64,000 nucleotides of DNA from Hevea brasiliensis (taxonomy: Eukaryota; Streptophyta; Magnoliopsida; Malpighiales; Euphorbiaceae), in the NCBI RefSeq assembly GCF_030052815.1, contig NC_079497.1, positions 15,700,258 through 15,764,257 on the forward strand. Direction: 5' to 3'. Made by a program: the position numbers and the translations under genes. The stretch's first letter is position 1. Every line of letters begins with the position of its first letter. The notes below the pieces were generated by a model. That model was not told the DNA's origin. It saw only the letters and a program-made list of their open reading frames with translations, and did not search any database. Below are positions 35,571-47,761 of this stretch, in pieces.

Positions 35571-38500
35571 CTCTACAACACATTTGTGCATGCATTGGTG
35601 GAACCAGGATCCACTCATTCATGCATCTGCATCAAACTACCCGTAGAAAGGGGAGTTTGAGTAGAGGAGAGTAATCAAGACATTCTAGTCACAAATCCAC
35701 TAGGCCGCAGTGTGGTAGTGAATAAGGTGTATAAAAGTTGCCCGTTGAGGATTCAGGGGTATGAATTCTCGGCAGACCTAATTGAATTGCCCTTCCACGA
35801 ATTTGATATGATTTTGGGAATGGACTGGTTGTCACATCATCAGGCAATAGTTGATTGCAAATTGAAGAGGATTTCTCTGAAAACTCCTGAGGGTAATGAG
35901 ATTTTAGTTGTGGGGGAAAGGACAGATTTCTTGTCCAATGTTATCTCAGCCACAGTTGCAAGAAGATTGATGAGAAAAGGCTGTGAAGCTTACCTAGCAC
36001 ATGTGGTTGATACTAGGCAGGCTAAGCCGAACTTGTATGATATACCCATAATAAGAGACTTCCCAGACGTATTTCCTGAAGAATTGCCTGGTTTACCACC
36101 AGAAAGGGAAGTCAAATTTGCTATTGAGGTAATGCCGGGTATAGCACCAATTTCTATTACTCCTTATAGGATGGCACCCACTGAATTGAGGGAGTTGAAA
36201 ATTCAGTTGTAGGAGTTACTCGATAAGAGGTTCATACGCCCCAGTGTGTCACCATGGGGAGCTCCGGTGCTATTTGTGAAGAAAAAGGATGGAACCTTAA
36301 GATTATGCATTGATTACCGGCAGTTGAACAAAGTAACTGTAAAGAATAAATATCCGTTGCCCAAAATTAACGATCTATTTGATCAGTTAAAGGGAGCCGA
36401 TGTATTTTCAAAAATTGATCTCAGATCAGGGTATCATCAACTAAGAGTAAAGGATGAAAATGTGTCAAAAACTGCATTCAGAACCCGGTATGGACATTAT
36501 GAATTCCTAGTGATGCTGTTTGGGTTAACAAATGCACCAGTAGCATTTATGGACCTTATGAACTATATCTTCCATCCATACTTAGATCGGTTTGTAGTGG
36601 TCTTTATTGATGATGTTCTGGTGTATTCTAAGACCAGGGAAGAACATGATGAACATTTGAGGATTGTTCTGCAAACCCTGCGAGAAAAGAAGTTGTATGC
36701 TAAGCTGTCCAAGTGTGACTTCTAGATGAGTGAAATCTCCTTCCTTGGACATATAGTATTAGCTGAGGGGATCAGAGTGGATCCCAAAAAGATAGAAGCA
36801 GTGATGGAATGGAAGCCTCCCAGAAATACAACTGAGGTCAGCAGTTTCTTGGGGCTAGCTGGGTATTATAAAAGATTTGTGAAGGGGTTTTCTCTCATAG
36901 CCGCTCCAATGACCAAGTTGTTACACAAAAATGTGAAATTTGGCTACAACGACAAGTGCCAAGCCAGTTTTGAGAGGCTGAAGGCTATGTTGACAGAAGC
37001 ACCAGTGTTAACACAGCCAGTGTCCGGAAAGGACTTTGTGGTCTACAATGATGCCTCGCATAATGGGTTAGGGTGTGTATTGATGCAAGAGGGGAAAGTG
37101 ATCGCCTATGCTTCCAGGCAGTTAAGGCCAAATGAACAAAACTACCCTACTCATGACCTGGAGTTAGCAGCAATTATCTTCGCACTGAAGATATGGAGGT
37201 ATTATTTGTATGGTGAAAAATGTTACATCTATACAAACCACAAAAGTCTAAAGTATTTGCCAACCCAGAAGGAGCTCAATCTTAGACAGAGGCGATGGAT
37301 TGAATTCCTAAAGGACTATGATTGTGTGATAGATTACCATCCTGGAAAGGCAAATGTAGTTACTGATGCTTTAAGCAGAAAGTTCATCACAGCTTTAAGA
37401 TCACTAAATGCCCATCTGTCCCTAGCTCAAGATGGAGCTATTTTGGCTAAGTTGCAAGTGAGGCCAAACCTGCTACAGGAGATTTTAGATGGGTAAAAGG
37501 TGGATGAGAAGTTAATGGCTACTATGAACAAAATCTCAGAAGAGAAGGCAACTGATTATGAGGTGAAAAAAGATGGGTGTTTGTACTATAAAGGAAGAGT
37601 ATGTGTACCAAATGATGGGGAATTGAAAGCCAGTATTCTAAAAGAGGCACACACTAGTGTTTATGCTATGCACCCAGGAATTACAGAAATGTATCATGAT
37701 CTAAAGCTTCAGTATTGGTGGCCTGGTATGAAGAAGGATATAGCTGACTATGTGACTAAATGCTTGACATCTCAGCAAGTCAAGGCAGAACATCAAGTTC
37801 CATCGGGTTTGCTACAGCCTATATGCATACCTGAATGGAAATGGGATCGGGTCACCATGGATTTTGTAAGTGGTCTACCTCTCAACCAGAAGAAGTATGA
37901 TGCAGTATGGGTGATAGTAGATAGATTGACGAAGTCAGCACACTTTTTGCCAGTTAGGACTGACTACTCACTGGAGAAGTTAGCAGACTTGTATATCAGT
38001 GAGATAGTTAGACTGCATGGAATTTCACTTTCCATCATATCTAATCGAGACTCAAGGTTTACATCGAGATTTTGAAAGAAGTTGCATGAATCCTTGGGTA
38101 CACAACTCCACTTCAGTACAGCTTTCCATCTATGACAGATGGGCAATCAGAAAGAGTAATCCAGGTAAAAAATTGAAACCAATTAAATTAATACAAATAT
38201 TGAACTGAAATGATAATAATAACATAAAATATATGTCAGGTCCTTGAGGATATGCTAAGGAGTTGTGTCATTGAGTTTGAGGAAAGTAGGGATAGATACC
38301 TCCCACTGGCAGAATTTGCATACAACAATAGCTACCAAGCTAGCATCCAAATGGCCCCGTATGAAGCAATGTATGGGAGAAAATGTATAACTCCAGTGTA
38401 TTGGACTGAATTAGGCGAAGACAAATTGGTAGGGCCAGACTTAGTGAAACAGACTGAGGAAAAGGTAAAGCTAATTAAAGCCAATCTGAAGGTTGCCTCA

Positions 38501-39000
38501 GACAGATAGAAATCTTATGTCGACTTGAAGAGAAAAGAAATAGAATATGCAGTTGGCGATAAAGTGTTCCTCAAGGTGTCACCGTGGAAGAAGGTACTAA
38601 GGTTTGGAAGAAAAGGTAAGTTAAGCCCTAGGTTCATTGGCCCATATGAAGTCATTGAACGTGTGGGTCCATAGTGGCCTACAGGCTAGCTTTACCACCA
38701 GAGCTGGACAAGATCCACAATGTGTTCCACGTTTCTATGCTAAGAAGATACCGTTCAGATCCATCACATGTCATCTCCATGAAAGAAATTGAAGTACAAC
38801 CAGATTTGACATATAAAGAAGAACCCATACGGATCCTAGCTCAGGAAATGAAAGAGTTAAGGAATAAGCATATTCCACTGATGAAAGTGCTTTGGAGGCA
38901 CCACAACACTGAGGAGGCAACTTAAGAAAGTGAAGAGACAATGAGGCAACAGTTCCCTCAACTATTTGCATCAGGTAAATTTCGAGGACGAAATTTAAAT
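35571..39000 (+). pseudogene. Element B pol: protease, RT, RNase H, integrase, chromodomain (broken)
   Basis: Protease: HALVEPGSTHS, where the catalytic Asp codon of the family (as in element A) is GAA, Glu, at 35601-35603; then LGMDWLSHHQAI. RT 36246-36900 with [23 protein letters not shown] and FIDD near 36606. RNase H with [10 protein letters not shown] and DLELAAI. Integrase 37640-38510 with MHPGITEMY...CLTSQ zinc module (a Cys lost), [13 protein letters not shown] and the second catalytic Asp region (SNRDSRF, altered from SDRDPRF), a 75 bp intron (38165-38239), then EDMLRSCVIEF. Tail with GPYEVIERVGP and a chromodomain-like end to about 38990. In-frame stops: 36210, 36723, 37494, 38073, 38507. 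Not functional. Confidence 0.9.
38165..38239 (+). other. Candidate spliceosomal intron in integrase of element B
   Basis: 75 bp AT-rich, CAG|GTAAAA...TATGTCAG|GTC. Flanking codons read SERVIQ and VLEDMLRS, continuous in the family. The segment carries an in-frame TGA soon after the donor, so it must be removed for full-length pol. Branch-like 'gaactgaaat' lies about 35 bases before the acceptor. Confidence 0.75.
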
Positions 39001-39014
39001 TAGAGTGGAAGAGT
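38977..39014 (+). other. Element B hairpin and polypurine tract
   Basis: Perfect inverted repeat AAATTTCG-AGGA-CGAAATTT (38977-38996), then AGAGTGGAAGAGT (39002-39014) abutting the LTR; one G of the tract has become T compared with element A. Confidence 0.85.
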
Positions 39015-42000
39015 TGTAACACCCTCACTGTAGCAATTTTGTACATTCTAATGTTCAGGTGACCGGTGTCAGTCCAGATAGCTAGAACGTCTAGAAAAAC
39101 ATTTAAACTAAAGTGAGGAGCCATAATTAACTCAAATATTAATAAGAAAAATTTAGGAAAAATTTTAGAAATAAAATACAATCAAGTTAAATGAGCCAAT
39201 GCCCTAGCGATGGGTAACCCAGTGGGAAGTTACGGTCCTCGCAACTAGGAGCCCTAAACCCTGGAGAAAATTCATTAAATAGTTTTTGGGACTCCAGAGA
39301 AGAGTCATTGAGGTTTCTATGACATTAGAATGCTAAGAAAATGCTTAGAAAAATTTTTAGATCGATACAGATGATTTTAGCTCAATAAGCCAAACAGAGA
39401 GCATTTTGGTCATTTCGTCTTCAAAGATGATTTTTGGCCAACTTTTCCAGTTAAATAAATAATTTATATGACATAAAATGTGAATAGATATCGTTAAAAA
39501 TTTAATTGAAATGAGTAGAAAAGAAAATGAAAGAAAAGTGGAATTATGACATCATATGATGTCATTAATGAGCTCTCCACCAATCATAACTTAACAAAAT
39601 TACTTAAGGGATAAAATGGACACAAAATAAGATAAAAACGAAAAAGAAAAGTCCAGCAGCCATTTCTTCTTTGACCAGCCAAATTGCTAGAGAGAGAGAG
39701 AGAGGAGAGAAAAACCTCCATGAAAGCTTGATCAAGCTTGAATCCCCACCCTTTCTCACCATAAAAGCCCTAGTTGTCTTCACAAAAAATTCACACCACA
39801 CCTTGAGAAAGCTTTGGGCAGCAAAATTTTGAAGAAAATTTGAAGTTTTGCAAGACCCAAACTTAGTTTCAAAGAGGTTAGTGACTAAACTTACCCTTTC
39901 TCTTTCAATTCATGTTGAAGGAGTGAAATTGAATGCAAACTTACAAGAAAATTTAATAAACATCATGTGTATGTCTTGCTTAAAATTCCAGTAGCCTTGG
40001 GCTTGGTAGGGTTTTGAAGATTTTCTTGAATTAAAATGGTACCCTAGCTGCCCTTAATAATAACCTATTATTTAGGATAGTGAAAGACAAGTGAATGCAT
40101 GATTTGAGATGGAATGGGTTAGGGTTTGGGTATGAAATTAAGACCTTGATCATGTAATGGTGAAAGTAAGTTTTCATGTTCAATTAGTGACCATTTGGTT
40201 ATGTGTGAATAAGAAATGAAGTGGTTTGTTTAGTGAGAATTGAAGTTAGTGTTGCTGCCTTGGCTAACCAGCAGGACTGAGCATAAGTCCAGCAGGTTTA
40301 GGCAGCAATAACTTCAGTTGTAGAGGTTCAATTGGTGCAAGGCTAATTGTACATGAAACTAGACACATAATGGCACAACTTTGGTGAAGAAACCATCCCC
40401 AGAAAATCAAACCAAGTTGACCTAAAGATTGACCTAATCCGGGTGACCTGCATTCCACCTGGGCAAAATGACCAAATGAACAGTGTTTATTCATTTAGTC
40501 ATAACTCAGTATAGAAAAGTCCAATTGACCTGAAATCTTACCAGCAGAAATCTGAGATATAGATCTACAACTTTCATGAAGAAACCAAACCCAAATTGTG
40601 ACCATAACATGTTCAAAAGGTTGCCTGCAGTCACTGCACAAAACAATGTAGATTTGGTCAATCCAGAAAATCTGGAAAGTTTGCAATCCAGCCAGTTATG
40701 GTGTTTAGGCCATAACTTGAGATACAAAACTCCAAATGGAGTGATTCAAAAAAGAAAATGTAACTAGACACAATAAGGAACAACTTTCATGTTGATAACT
40801 TTGCCAAATTTCCACTGTAAAAATGACCAATAGAATAGTAAACACAAGGCTTGAAATCTAAAAATTTTGAACAACTAACACTAAGCTTAGAAATGGTATT
40901 GGCAACCAATACCAACAATTTTAGAATGCAAAATGTGGTATGTTGGGAGTATTAAAACCAATCTACCTATTGCCTATGCAAAAGTCAACATTTTAGTTAA
41001 CTAATGAAATGAATAGTAACACCTAAACTTAAATTTCAAGAATTGTAAAATTTAAAAGTGTAACATGCCCTAGTACACCTAACAAGATTGGTTTGGATAA
41101 GTTGGCATGCCAATAGGGTTCTGTTAACAGTACTGCATATGGCTTCATGCCATTCTGTGTTTTATGGCCTCACGTGCCATTTCTATGATATAATAGCCTT
41201 TGGCTATATTGATTGAGTTGTTATACTTGGGTTTTATCCCTGATAATTATTACAGCTTATTAGCTGTTCTGTTGCACACTGGGAGACACAATGTGACCAA
41301 TGGTGTGATGGTCCGAGGTACTTGGTACCCCGTGCCAGTTTACCCATTTATCCAATCCAGTCGACTAGTATAGATTACTCGGGCAATTAAAATAAATCCT
41401 ACCAAATTTTAATCGAATAATACTGCAATGAATGCCAAGAATTAAGTCTACATAAAATGTAAACATACATTCTGCATATTTATTTTATTTAGTTATTTTA
41501 TTTTATATTGTCACCACTAAGCAGAATTGCTTAGCACGTCGTTTTTCCACGCGCAGGTACTGGAGACATAGTTGAAGAGTCCAGCAGACCTCAGACTGAG
41601 TGAACTTTCAGATCTGCACATAGAGTCCAGAGTCACCTCACATTTGCAATGCATTGGTAGGACATTAGGTTACTTTTGGTGTTTTGTATTTTATAAACTT
41701 TTTGTAATTAGACTTTTATTTTGTCATGTATATTACAAACTCATGTAATTATGTTTTGATGTAAACATCTATAAATCATGTTCAGTAATAAATTTGAGTA
41801 TTTCTTATTGAGTTGAGTATGATATGAAACGAATTGAATTTTGAGATATTGAAGTCATTTGAGAAATTGTGGAAAGATGTTGGTGGTTGACTGAGATTGA
41901 TATTATGATTACATTGGAAGTGTTTTTAACATATTCAGAAGAACTGTTTTTCCAACTTACAGCCAACACTCTGCCGAATTTTTTTATAGAATTTGCTGAA

Positions 42001-42133
42001 AATTCAGATTAATCAAAATTGTAAATAAATGAGTTAAAAAGGTTAAATTGTAATGGAAATATGATTTGGTGCTCCAGCACACTGTGTGGCATATCTTGCT
42101 CCGCTACACTGTAGACGGGTAAGGGGTGTCACA
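39015..42133 (+). repeat. Element B 3' LTR
   Basis: 3119 bp, partner of 22107-25220, followed directly by ACAAT (42134-42138). Confidence 0.93.
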
Positions 42134-42138
42134 ACAAT

Positions 42139-42389
42139 CTTTTTGGATAAGTCATGTCCTTATTGTGAAGTATCCTCGATTGTGAACCTATTTATGATAC
42201 TTTGTGCTAGAAATACTGTCACTCATATTCTTAACAACTTAAGAATAGAATTTCTAACAAATTATCAATGGACCTTTTCTATTACACATAAATATAATAT
42301 GTAAACAGAAAAAGTGAAAATGCCTTTTATTAATAAAAACATGTACAAGATACATACTAAATGATATGCTCTAAGGCATACTATTAATA
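42139..42389 (-). repeat. Copia 5' LTR, outer segment
   Basis: Continues the LTR interrupted at 22106; aligns with the 3' LTR from about 3309 to 3557. Its terminal bases are CTATTAATA where the other LTR has CTACTAACA, so the outer dinucleotide has decayed. Followed by ATACA (42390-42394). Confidence 0.9.
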
Positions 42390-42394
42390 ATACA

Positions 42395-42936
42395 TAGGTA
42401 GTTTAGGACTGTGGTCCTAAATACGAACCCACAATATTTCAAGACAGATTTTTTTTTGGTAAATCCTTAGACATTGTTTAGGGCATATGGCATAGTTGTA
42501 TAAGGCATAGAAGAATACACATCAACATGTCACCTATAGGTGAGTAAGGTATAAAAGAACATACATCACCACAGTTTCAAGTGTAGAACTACGAGCAGGT
42601 CTGATTCTTCTTCAGGATAGCGAGGGGGGTACGTAGGCAGTTTAGGACCGTGGTCCTAAATACGATTCCATAACATTTCAAATCACACAGTTACTATTAT
42701 CACGAGACCGTAGCTAGTCTCATGACGCAGAGTGTGTTGACAGAGCAAGATGCACTCAATTTTCACATGATACAGTTATCACTGTTATGAGACCATAGCT
42801 AGTTTCATAACATAGAGTACGTCGACCGAGTAAGATGTACTCAATTCTTATAGTCAATGTTTTATAATTATTAGAAGATTGAGTTTCACTTTGATAAAAC
42901 TTGAGCAATACTTTCTCATTGATTTCAACTTTAGCC
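42395..42936 (+). repeat. Tandem ~239 bp repeat, right part, and end of Ogre-like 3' UTR
   Basis: Continues the unit broken by the copia element, with its marker at 42600, and a partial further unit to about 42680. From 42690 to 42850 a shorter repeat follows: 'cacga/atgagacc(a)tagctagt' near 42698 and 42788 with 'agagt(a/g)..gt.gac..ag.aagatg.actcaatt'. No gene. Confidence 0.7.
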
Positions 42937-42950
42937 AAAGTGGGGGGCAA
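42937..42950 (+). other. Polypurine tract of the Ogre-like element
   Basis: AAAGTGGGGGGCAA immediately before TATAGACCC; Tat/Ogre LTRs typically begin TGTAGACC after such a G-run. It sets the LTR start near 42953. Confidence 0.65.
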
Positions 42951-43050
42951 ACTATAGACCCTTATTTTGTGATTTATTATGAGTTTGTGAATTGAGGTTG
43001 TGGGAAACTCGATAATGAAAAATTGTATAATTGTAAGATGTAATTGGAGG

Positions 43051-46000
43051 TGTAACACCCTTCACCCGTCTACAGTGTAGCCGAGCAAGGTATGCTACAT
43101 TAGGTGCTGGAGCACCCTATCCTGTCTTGTCGGGTACAATATTATTTTACTTTCTATTTAATCGTATTATCTTACGTATAGAAATTTTTTTTATCCCATT
43201 TCATTTTGATGGAGACTCGGACAGAATCTCTTCTATTTTACTAGTGCATGGTGGGTTTACTTATTTTACCTGTTAAAAATACACATCCATATCATTTTCC
43301 ATAAATCATGTCATGTCATCATAATGCTTATACTATTTCAAGTAAATAAAATACTACATTTCATTTATATAAAATTAAGTACAATATTTATAATTTATAT
43401 ACAATCCAAAAATTTAATTAAATGTCTTAAAATAATTTACACCATCTACTTATGTACAGTGGTCCAAAATGCAAAATTTAAATACACATGAGCCCTACCC
43501 AAAATGAACTGGTGAGGTGACACCGACCCTGTAGCAGATCTGATCCTCTCTATCTATACTCTCGTACTACTGCTGCTGCTATTGGTGCTCTCCTGTACCT
43601 ACGCGATGGAAAAACCAACGCGCTAAGCATTTCTTCTTAGTGGTGTAATAATTTGAAATAAAAATAAAAAAATAATTGTCCATATAAAATTTACTAAATT
43701 TTTGAATTAATTACATATTTATGAAACTTTGGAAGCAACAGATTATCGGGATCTTTTTATTCATATATTTCATATTCAGTCTTATTAAATCCATGACAGT
43801 GATCTCTTCATGTACTTATTTAAATTTAAGATGTGTTACTCATATTTGTGCCCAAGTAACCTATCACAGACTATAAAGACTAGATACACGGGAGTATACT
43901 AGTTAGACATCCGTATGTCTATCCAGTATACAATGGTCATGTCAAGCACTAGGCCAGCGGGCAGGCATAAGCCAGTAATAATAATAGGCACTATGGCCAA
44001 CGGGCAAGCATAAAGCCAGTAGAACAATCATCTTAGATATATGTTGTCCATCAACGATTATTCATGTGGGCAGTACTGTAATCTGTAGTCTTTAATTGGT
44101 ATACCAATCGATTCAAGCTATATAAATGAGTCTAGGTGTACTCTGGGTAAAATAATATTATTTAATACTTGTAGTTTCATTGATTCATGTCATTTTCATG
44201 CTTAGCAAGTTATTGTAATTTATTTCATCTCATATGCCAAATCATATTAGGAATCTTTCTCAAGGTCTAGGTTTAGTATCTTAGATTCACCTAGCAATTT
44301 GGCCAAGATGTGGCCCTTATTTGGTTACACTTCCGTCATGGAAGTTGTTCCTCTATGTCTTGTCTTTGTTATCCCTTTTGAATCATGTCATTTAAAGTTT
44401 TAGAACTCAAGTTATGATCAAATAACCATAACCGGTTCATTTCCTAATTCTGGTTCCTTAAAAAGGCAGATTTTAGAGTTACATTTTACCTAATTAATTA
44501 AATATCTTACAGCCAAACATAGGCCTAGTTTTCTTCATAGAAATTGTTACCTTATGTCTTATGGTCACTCAAATATTTAAATTATAATTTTTCAAGTTTT
44601 GTAGAATTAATTATGACCAAATCACTGGCCTAGACTCAGATACCCTGTGTCTTCAAGGTCCAAGTTCAGGTCAGTAGCTTTGACTCAACTTTTAGGGTCC
44701 TTTTGTTCATAATTTGAGAACAATAAACGAAGTTGAAGCCCTGTTTCTTAGGGTTCCATATCAGTATGGATCATCCCGATTAGAGTTTCCTAGTGGAAGA
44801 TATACTATAAACACTATTTTGGGGTCAAGTGTAATTTGGTCAAACTCTAGATTTTGATGTGTTAAATTCTTCTAACCATTTGCCCTAGTTCCTTTGGGTT
44901 TTGGGTTTTGGTCAAAAGAGCAATATTGTATACCTATGTCTTGTAAAAAATTTTCCATTTGTTTCATTGCATTTGAATTTTTATTGACCAAGTTATGGCC
45001 ATTTTGCCAAACTGGTCGGGTAGGCTTATGTCTAGAAAATTCTGGGCAGAATGGTTCTGGTCAGTTTGGTGACCTCATTAGGGCCAGCAATTTCATTTGG
45101 TTAGGGGAATTTTTGGGCTTAGTGTTATTAATAAAATTTGTAGTCCTATGTTTCCAATGACACAAAAATCAGGTCATTTGGACCTGTCTAAAGAAAGTTA
45201 TGGCCAAATGAATATTTGGTCATTTTTCTGGGTTCAATGTTTGGATATCTGGGTTGGGACAATAAATTGGTCAACTTATGGGCAGAATTTGGGCATTTTT
45301 TTTTCATGAAAAATGGGGTATTTTGAGTCTAGTTTCATCTCCAATTAGCCTCATACCAATTGGAGCCATACAATTTCAGTTATAAACAATTTTTCACACT
45401 GGACTCATAGGTCTGAATTTCCTGCAAAGAACATGCACTCCCAATATTCATTCCTCCTTACTCCCAAACTACAATTTGTCATTCATAGCACTTCAAATGA
45501 TTAACAATTCATCTCAACATGCTCAATTTCAAGCCATAATGCAAAAGTACCAAATTAGGTTAAAATCCTAACTCAATATTCCCAACACCATAAAATTCTC
45601 ATCCAATTTAATTTCTAGCACATAAAACCTCATCACATGTTATCACTAACCATTTTAAAACTATTAAAATCATCAATTTCACACCATTTTCATGGCTGCT
45701 GAAAATTAAGTTACTACACACTCCAAGTTTTCTTTTAATTTCTTGAAATTTACACTTGAATTAGCATGCCTAAGCTAGTTAAAGAAGGAAGAGACATGTT
45801 TAGGCACTAACCTCTTAATGACCACTTCTTGCTCTTGTAGAAACTTTAAAATCCTTCAATTTCTTAACAGCCAAAGTCTTGCTAATGGTGTAGGGTAAGT
45901 TTTAATGAAAGGACTTGGGAAAATTATGGTAAGAAAGGGGAAAATTTCAAGCTCAAAAGCTTGAAAAGGGAGAGAGCACCATGAGCATGGTGGACGGCAA

Positions 46001-46678
46001 GAGGAAGAAGGAGGTGAAGAAAATGATTTACTTGGTCAAACTTATCTTATTTTAACTCCTCTTCTTATCCCTTAATGTGTTTATTAAGTTCCCATTGGTT
46101 AACAATTTATTTATGATGTCATAATTTAATTAGCATTTATATTTTCAATTCTTTCTTTTTCCTTTTCTTTTTCTTCATTTCCCATACATAATTTAATGAT
46201 TTGAATTTATTTTATATATTTTAATCTCTCTTATTTTAACTGACATTTAGGTCAAAATTCAACTCTATGGTTGAAATGACCAAAATGCCTTTATTGAGTG
46301 TATCGGTTTATATTTGTCTGTACTAATTAATTAAATTTTCTTAATTTTTTTCTTAGCATTTTTATTGCCTTTTAAACTTCTTAAAGCCTTCAATTTAATT
46401 CTATTATTTGTCTCACAAGGTTTTCCCACGAGTCTGGGATTGGCAACTATCTCTGCAGTTGCTTCCCGGTAAGGTCACTCATCGCTGTGACCCCGGCTCG
46501 TTTAACTCCTTTGCAATTCATTTCTTTTATTTTTCCTTAATTTTTTTTGGACTTTGTTCAATTAATTTATGCCTCCTCACTCTAGTCGAAGTGTAGTTCC
46601 AGACATTCTGACTATCTGAACAGACATTAGTTGTTAGAATAGTAGAATGCTCGGACTACCTAAAGTGAGGGCGTTATA
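43051..46678 (-). mobile_element. Solo LTR E (Ty3/gypsy, diverged A/B superfamily)
   Basis: 3628 bp with perfect 5 bp duplication GGAGG at 43046-43050 and 46679-46683 and no internal domain. Plus strand starts TGTAACACCC and ends GTTATA (decayed TACA). The end block CTACAGTGTAGCCGAGCAAG is shared with A and D. A solo LTR is the product of unequal recombination between the two LTRs of a former full element. Confidence 0.9.
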
Positions 46679-46925
46679 GGAGGCATAGAGATGAATTATT
46701 AATTCCGTGGTATGATCTTGAAAAAAAAATGATATATTTTTTGGGAAATTAATTTAATCAAATTTAAATAAAATTTTATTTTGTTTAAATTTAATATGGG
46801 CATTTTTTAAATAGACCTAATTAAATTTAATTGGGCTCAATGGGCTTAAGAAAGCCTAGTTAGGAATTTTAAATAGAACTCATTTAATTTATTTTATGAA
46901 AATTAAAATAAGAAAATATCTTTTT

Positions 46926-47335
46926 CCCTCTCCCTCTCCCATACAAACTCTCCCTCCCACTTGGGCCCACACTCTTCCTCACTCCCTATTGATGCCGCTA
47001 CCTTTCCCTCTCTTTCTATTGGTTGAAATATCTCACTCATATCCCAGTCTTGCCCAAATTCCCCAATCTCAGTTGTTTAAGTTATCTGAACCTTATTATC
47101 CTGGGACTCCAAACCTTACCACACATCTTTCCCTCTCTCATGAAAACTCTCTCTCCCATTCTACCCCACTGTCTTTCTCACTCCCTATTGGTATCACCCC
47201 CTCTCCCTCTCTTCTTATTGGTTGAAACACCTCACCCATATCCCAGTCTTACCCAAATTCTGTAATCCCAGTTATTTAAATTTTTTGAACCTTATCACCC
47301 TAGGACTCCAAACCCTATCACATCTCTCTCCCAAA
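46926..47335 (+). repeat. ~199 bp tandem duplication in Ogre-like U3
   Basis: Two diverged copies of a C/T-rich block; ATTGGTTGAAA marker at 47018 and 47217, with 'catatcccagtctt(g/a)ccca' following in both. Lies directly upstream of a TATA box. The Pro/Ser-rich ORF here (46896-47225) follows from the C/T repeats and is not a gene. Confidence 0.8.
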
Positions 47336-47339
47336 ACCC

Positions 47340-47347
47340 TATAAATA
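47340..47347 (+). promoter_or_regulatory. TATA box of the Ogre-like LTR
   Basis: TATAAATA in CCCTATAAATACCC, about 5 bp after the tandem duplication and upstream of an A/G-rich stretch (47360-47490). Likely the former core promoter; activity unknown. Confidence 0.6.
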
Positions 47348-47643
47348 CCCTACTAGGGTAAAAAAAAAATTAAAAGAGGAGGAAAAAAAGAAGAAAAAAG
47401 AGGCAGAAAAAAAAGAGAAAGAAAAAGAGAAAAAAAAAAGGAAAAGAGAAAAAAAAAAGAAAAAAGGAAGAGAGGAGGAAAAAGGAAAGATTCAGAAATA
47501 TTCAAGGCTATTTAGAGATACCTTAGAGCTATAGAAAATTTAGAGATATTCAGAAACTCTTTTAGTTCTTTCTTATTTCTTTTCGTTTCTTTTCTTCAAG
47601 AAGATTTTCTTGCAAGATTTCTCGAAGCCCTAAGGTAAGTACC

Positions 47644-47761
47644 AAAGAGGGCATTTATGTGGAGCTAAACAGGAGTAAGCCAGGGATATCATTGCTATAC
47701 TAGAAGAAGGTATTTATGTGAAGCTAAACGGGAGTAAGCCAGAGATATCATTGTCACACTA
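47644..47761 (+). repeat. 59 bp tandem repeat
   Basis: Two copies of a unit with 'atttatgtg(g/a)agctaaac' and 'ggagtaagccag', offset 59 bp (47653 and 47712). Confidence 0.8.

Larger units (their letters stand above)
22107..42133 (+). mobile_element. Element B: Ty3/gypsy chromovirus-type retrotransposon, carrying element C
   Basis: Inserted in the copia 5' LTR with a perfect duplication ACAAT (22102-22106, 42134-42138). LTRs of 3114 and 3119 bp, PBS 25226-25237, polypurine tract 39002-39014. Total 20,027 bp; without C and its duplication about 11.4 kb, and about 11.1 kb after also removing a 266 bp tandem duplication in gag, the same as element A. Orientation is opposite to A. Every domain is recognisable but broken by stops. 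Confidence 0.93.
1353..42389 (-). mobile_element. Ty1/copia LTR retrotransposon, carrying nested elements A and B
   Basis: Perfect 5 bp duplication ATACA at 1348-1352 and 42390-42394. LTR ends read TGTTA...TAACA in the better copy. Domain order on the minus strand is gag, protease, integrase, reverse transcriptase, RNase H, the copia order. The PBS (20231-20242) is complementary to initiator-Met tRNA and the polypurine tract is at 3558-3567. Removing A (5153-16250 plus 5 bp) and B (22107-42133 plus 5 bp) leaves about 9.9 kb. The long LTRs (about 2.1-2.2 kb) suggest a Tork/Angela-like group, but that placement is tentative. Stops, a frameshift and the insertions make it non-functional. Confidence 0.92.

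Noticed and set aside
46896..47265. Pro/Ser/Leu-rich ORFs of 109 and 80 codons
   Set aside because: Produced by the C/T-rich tandem duplication in the Ogre-like U3; no domain.
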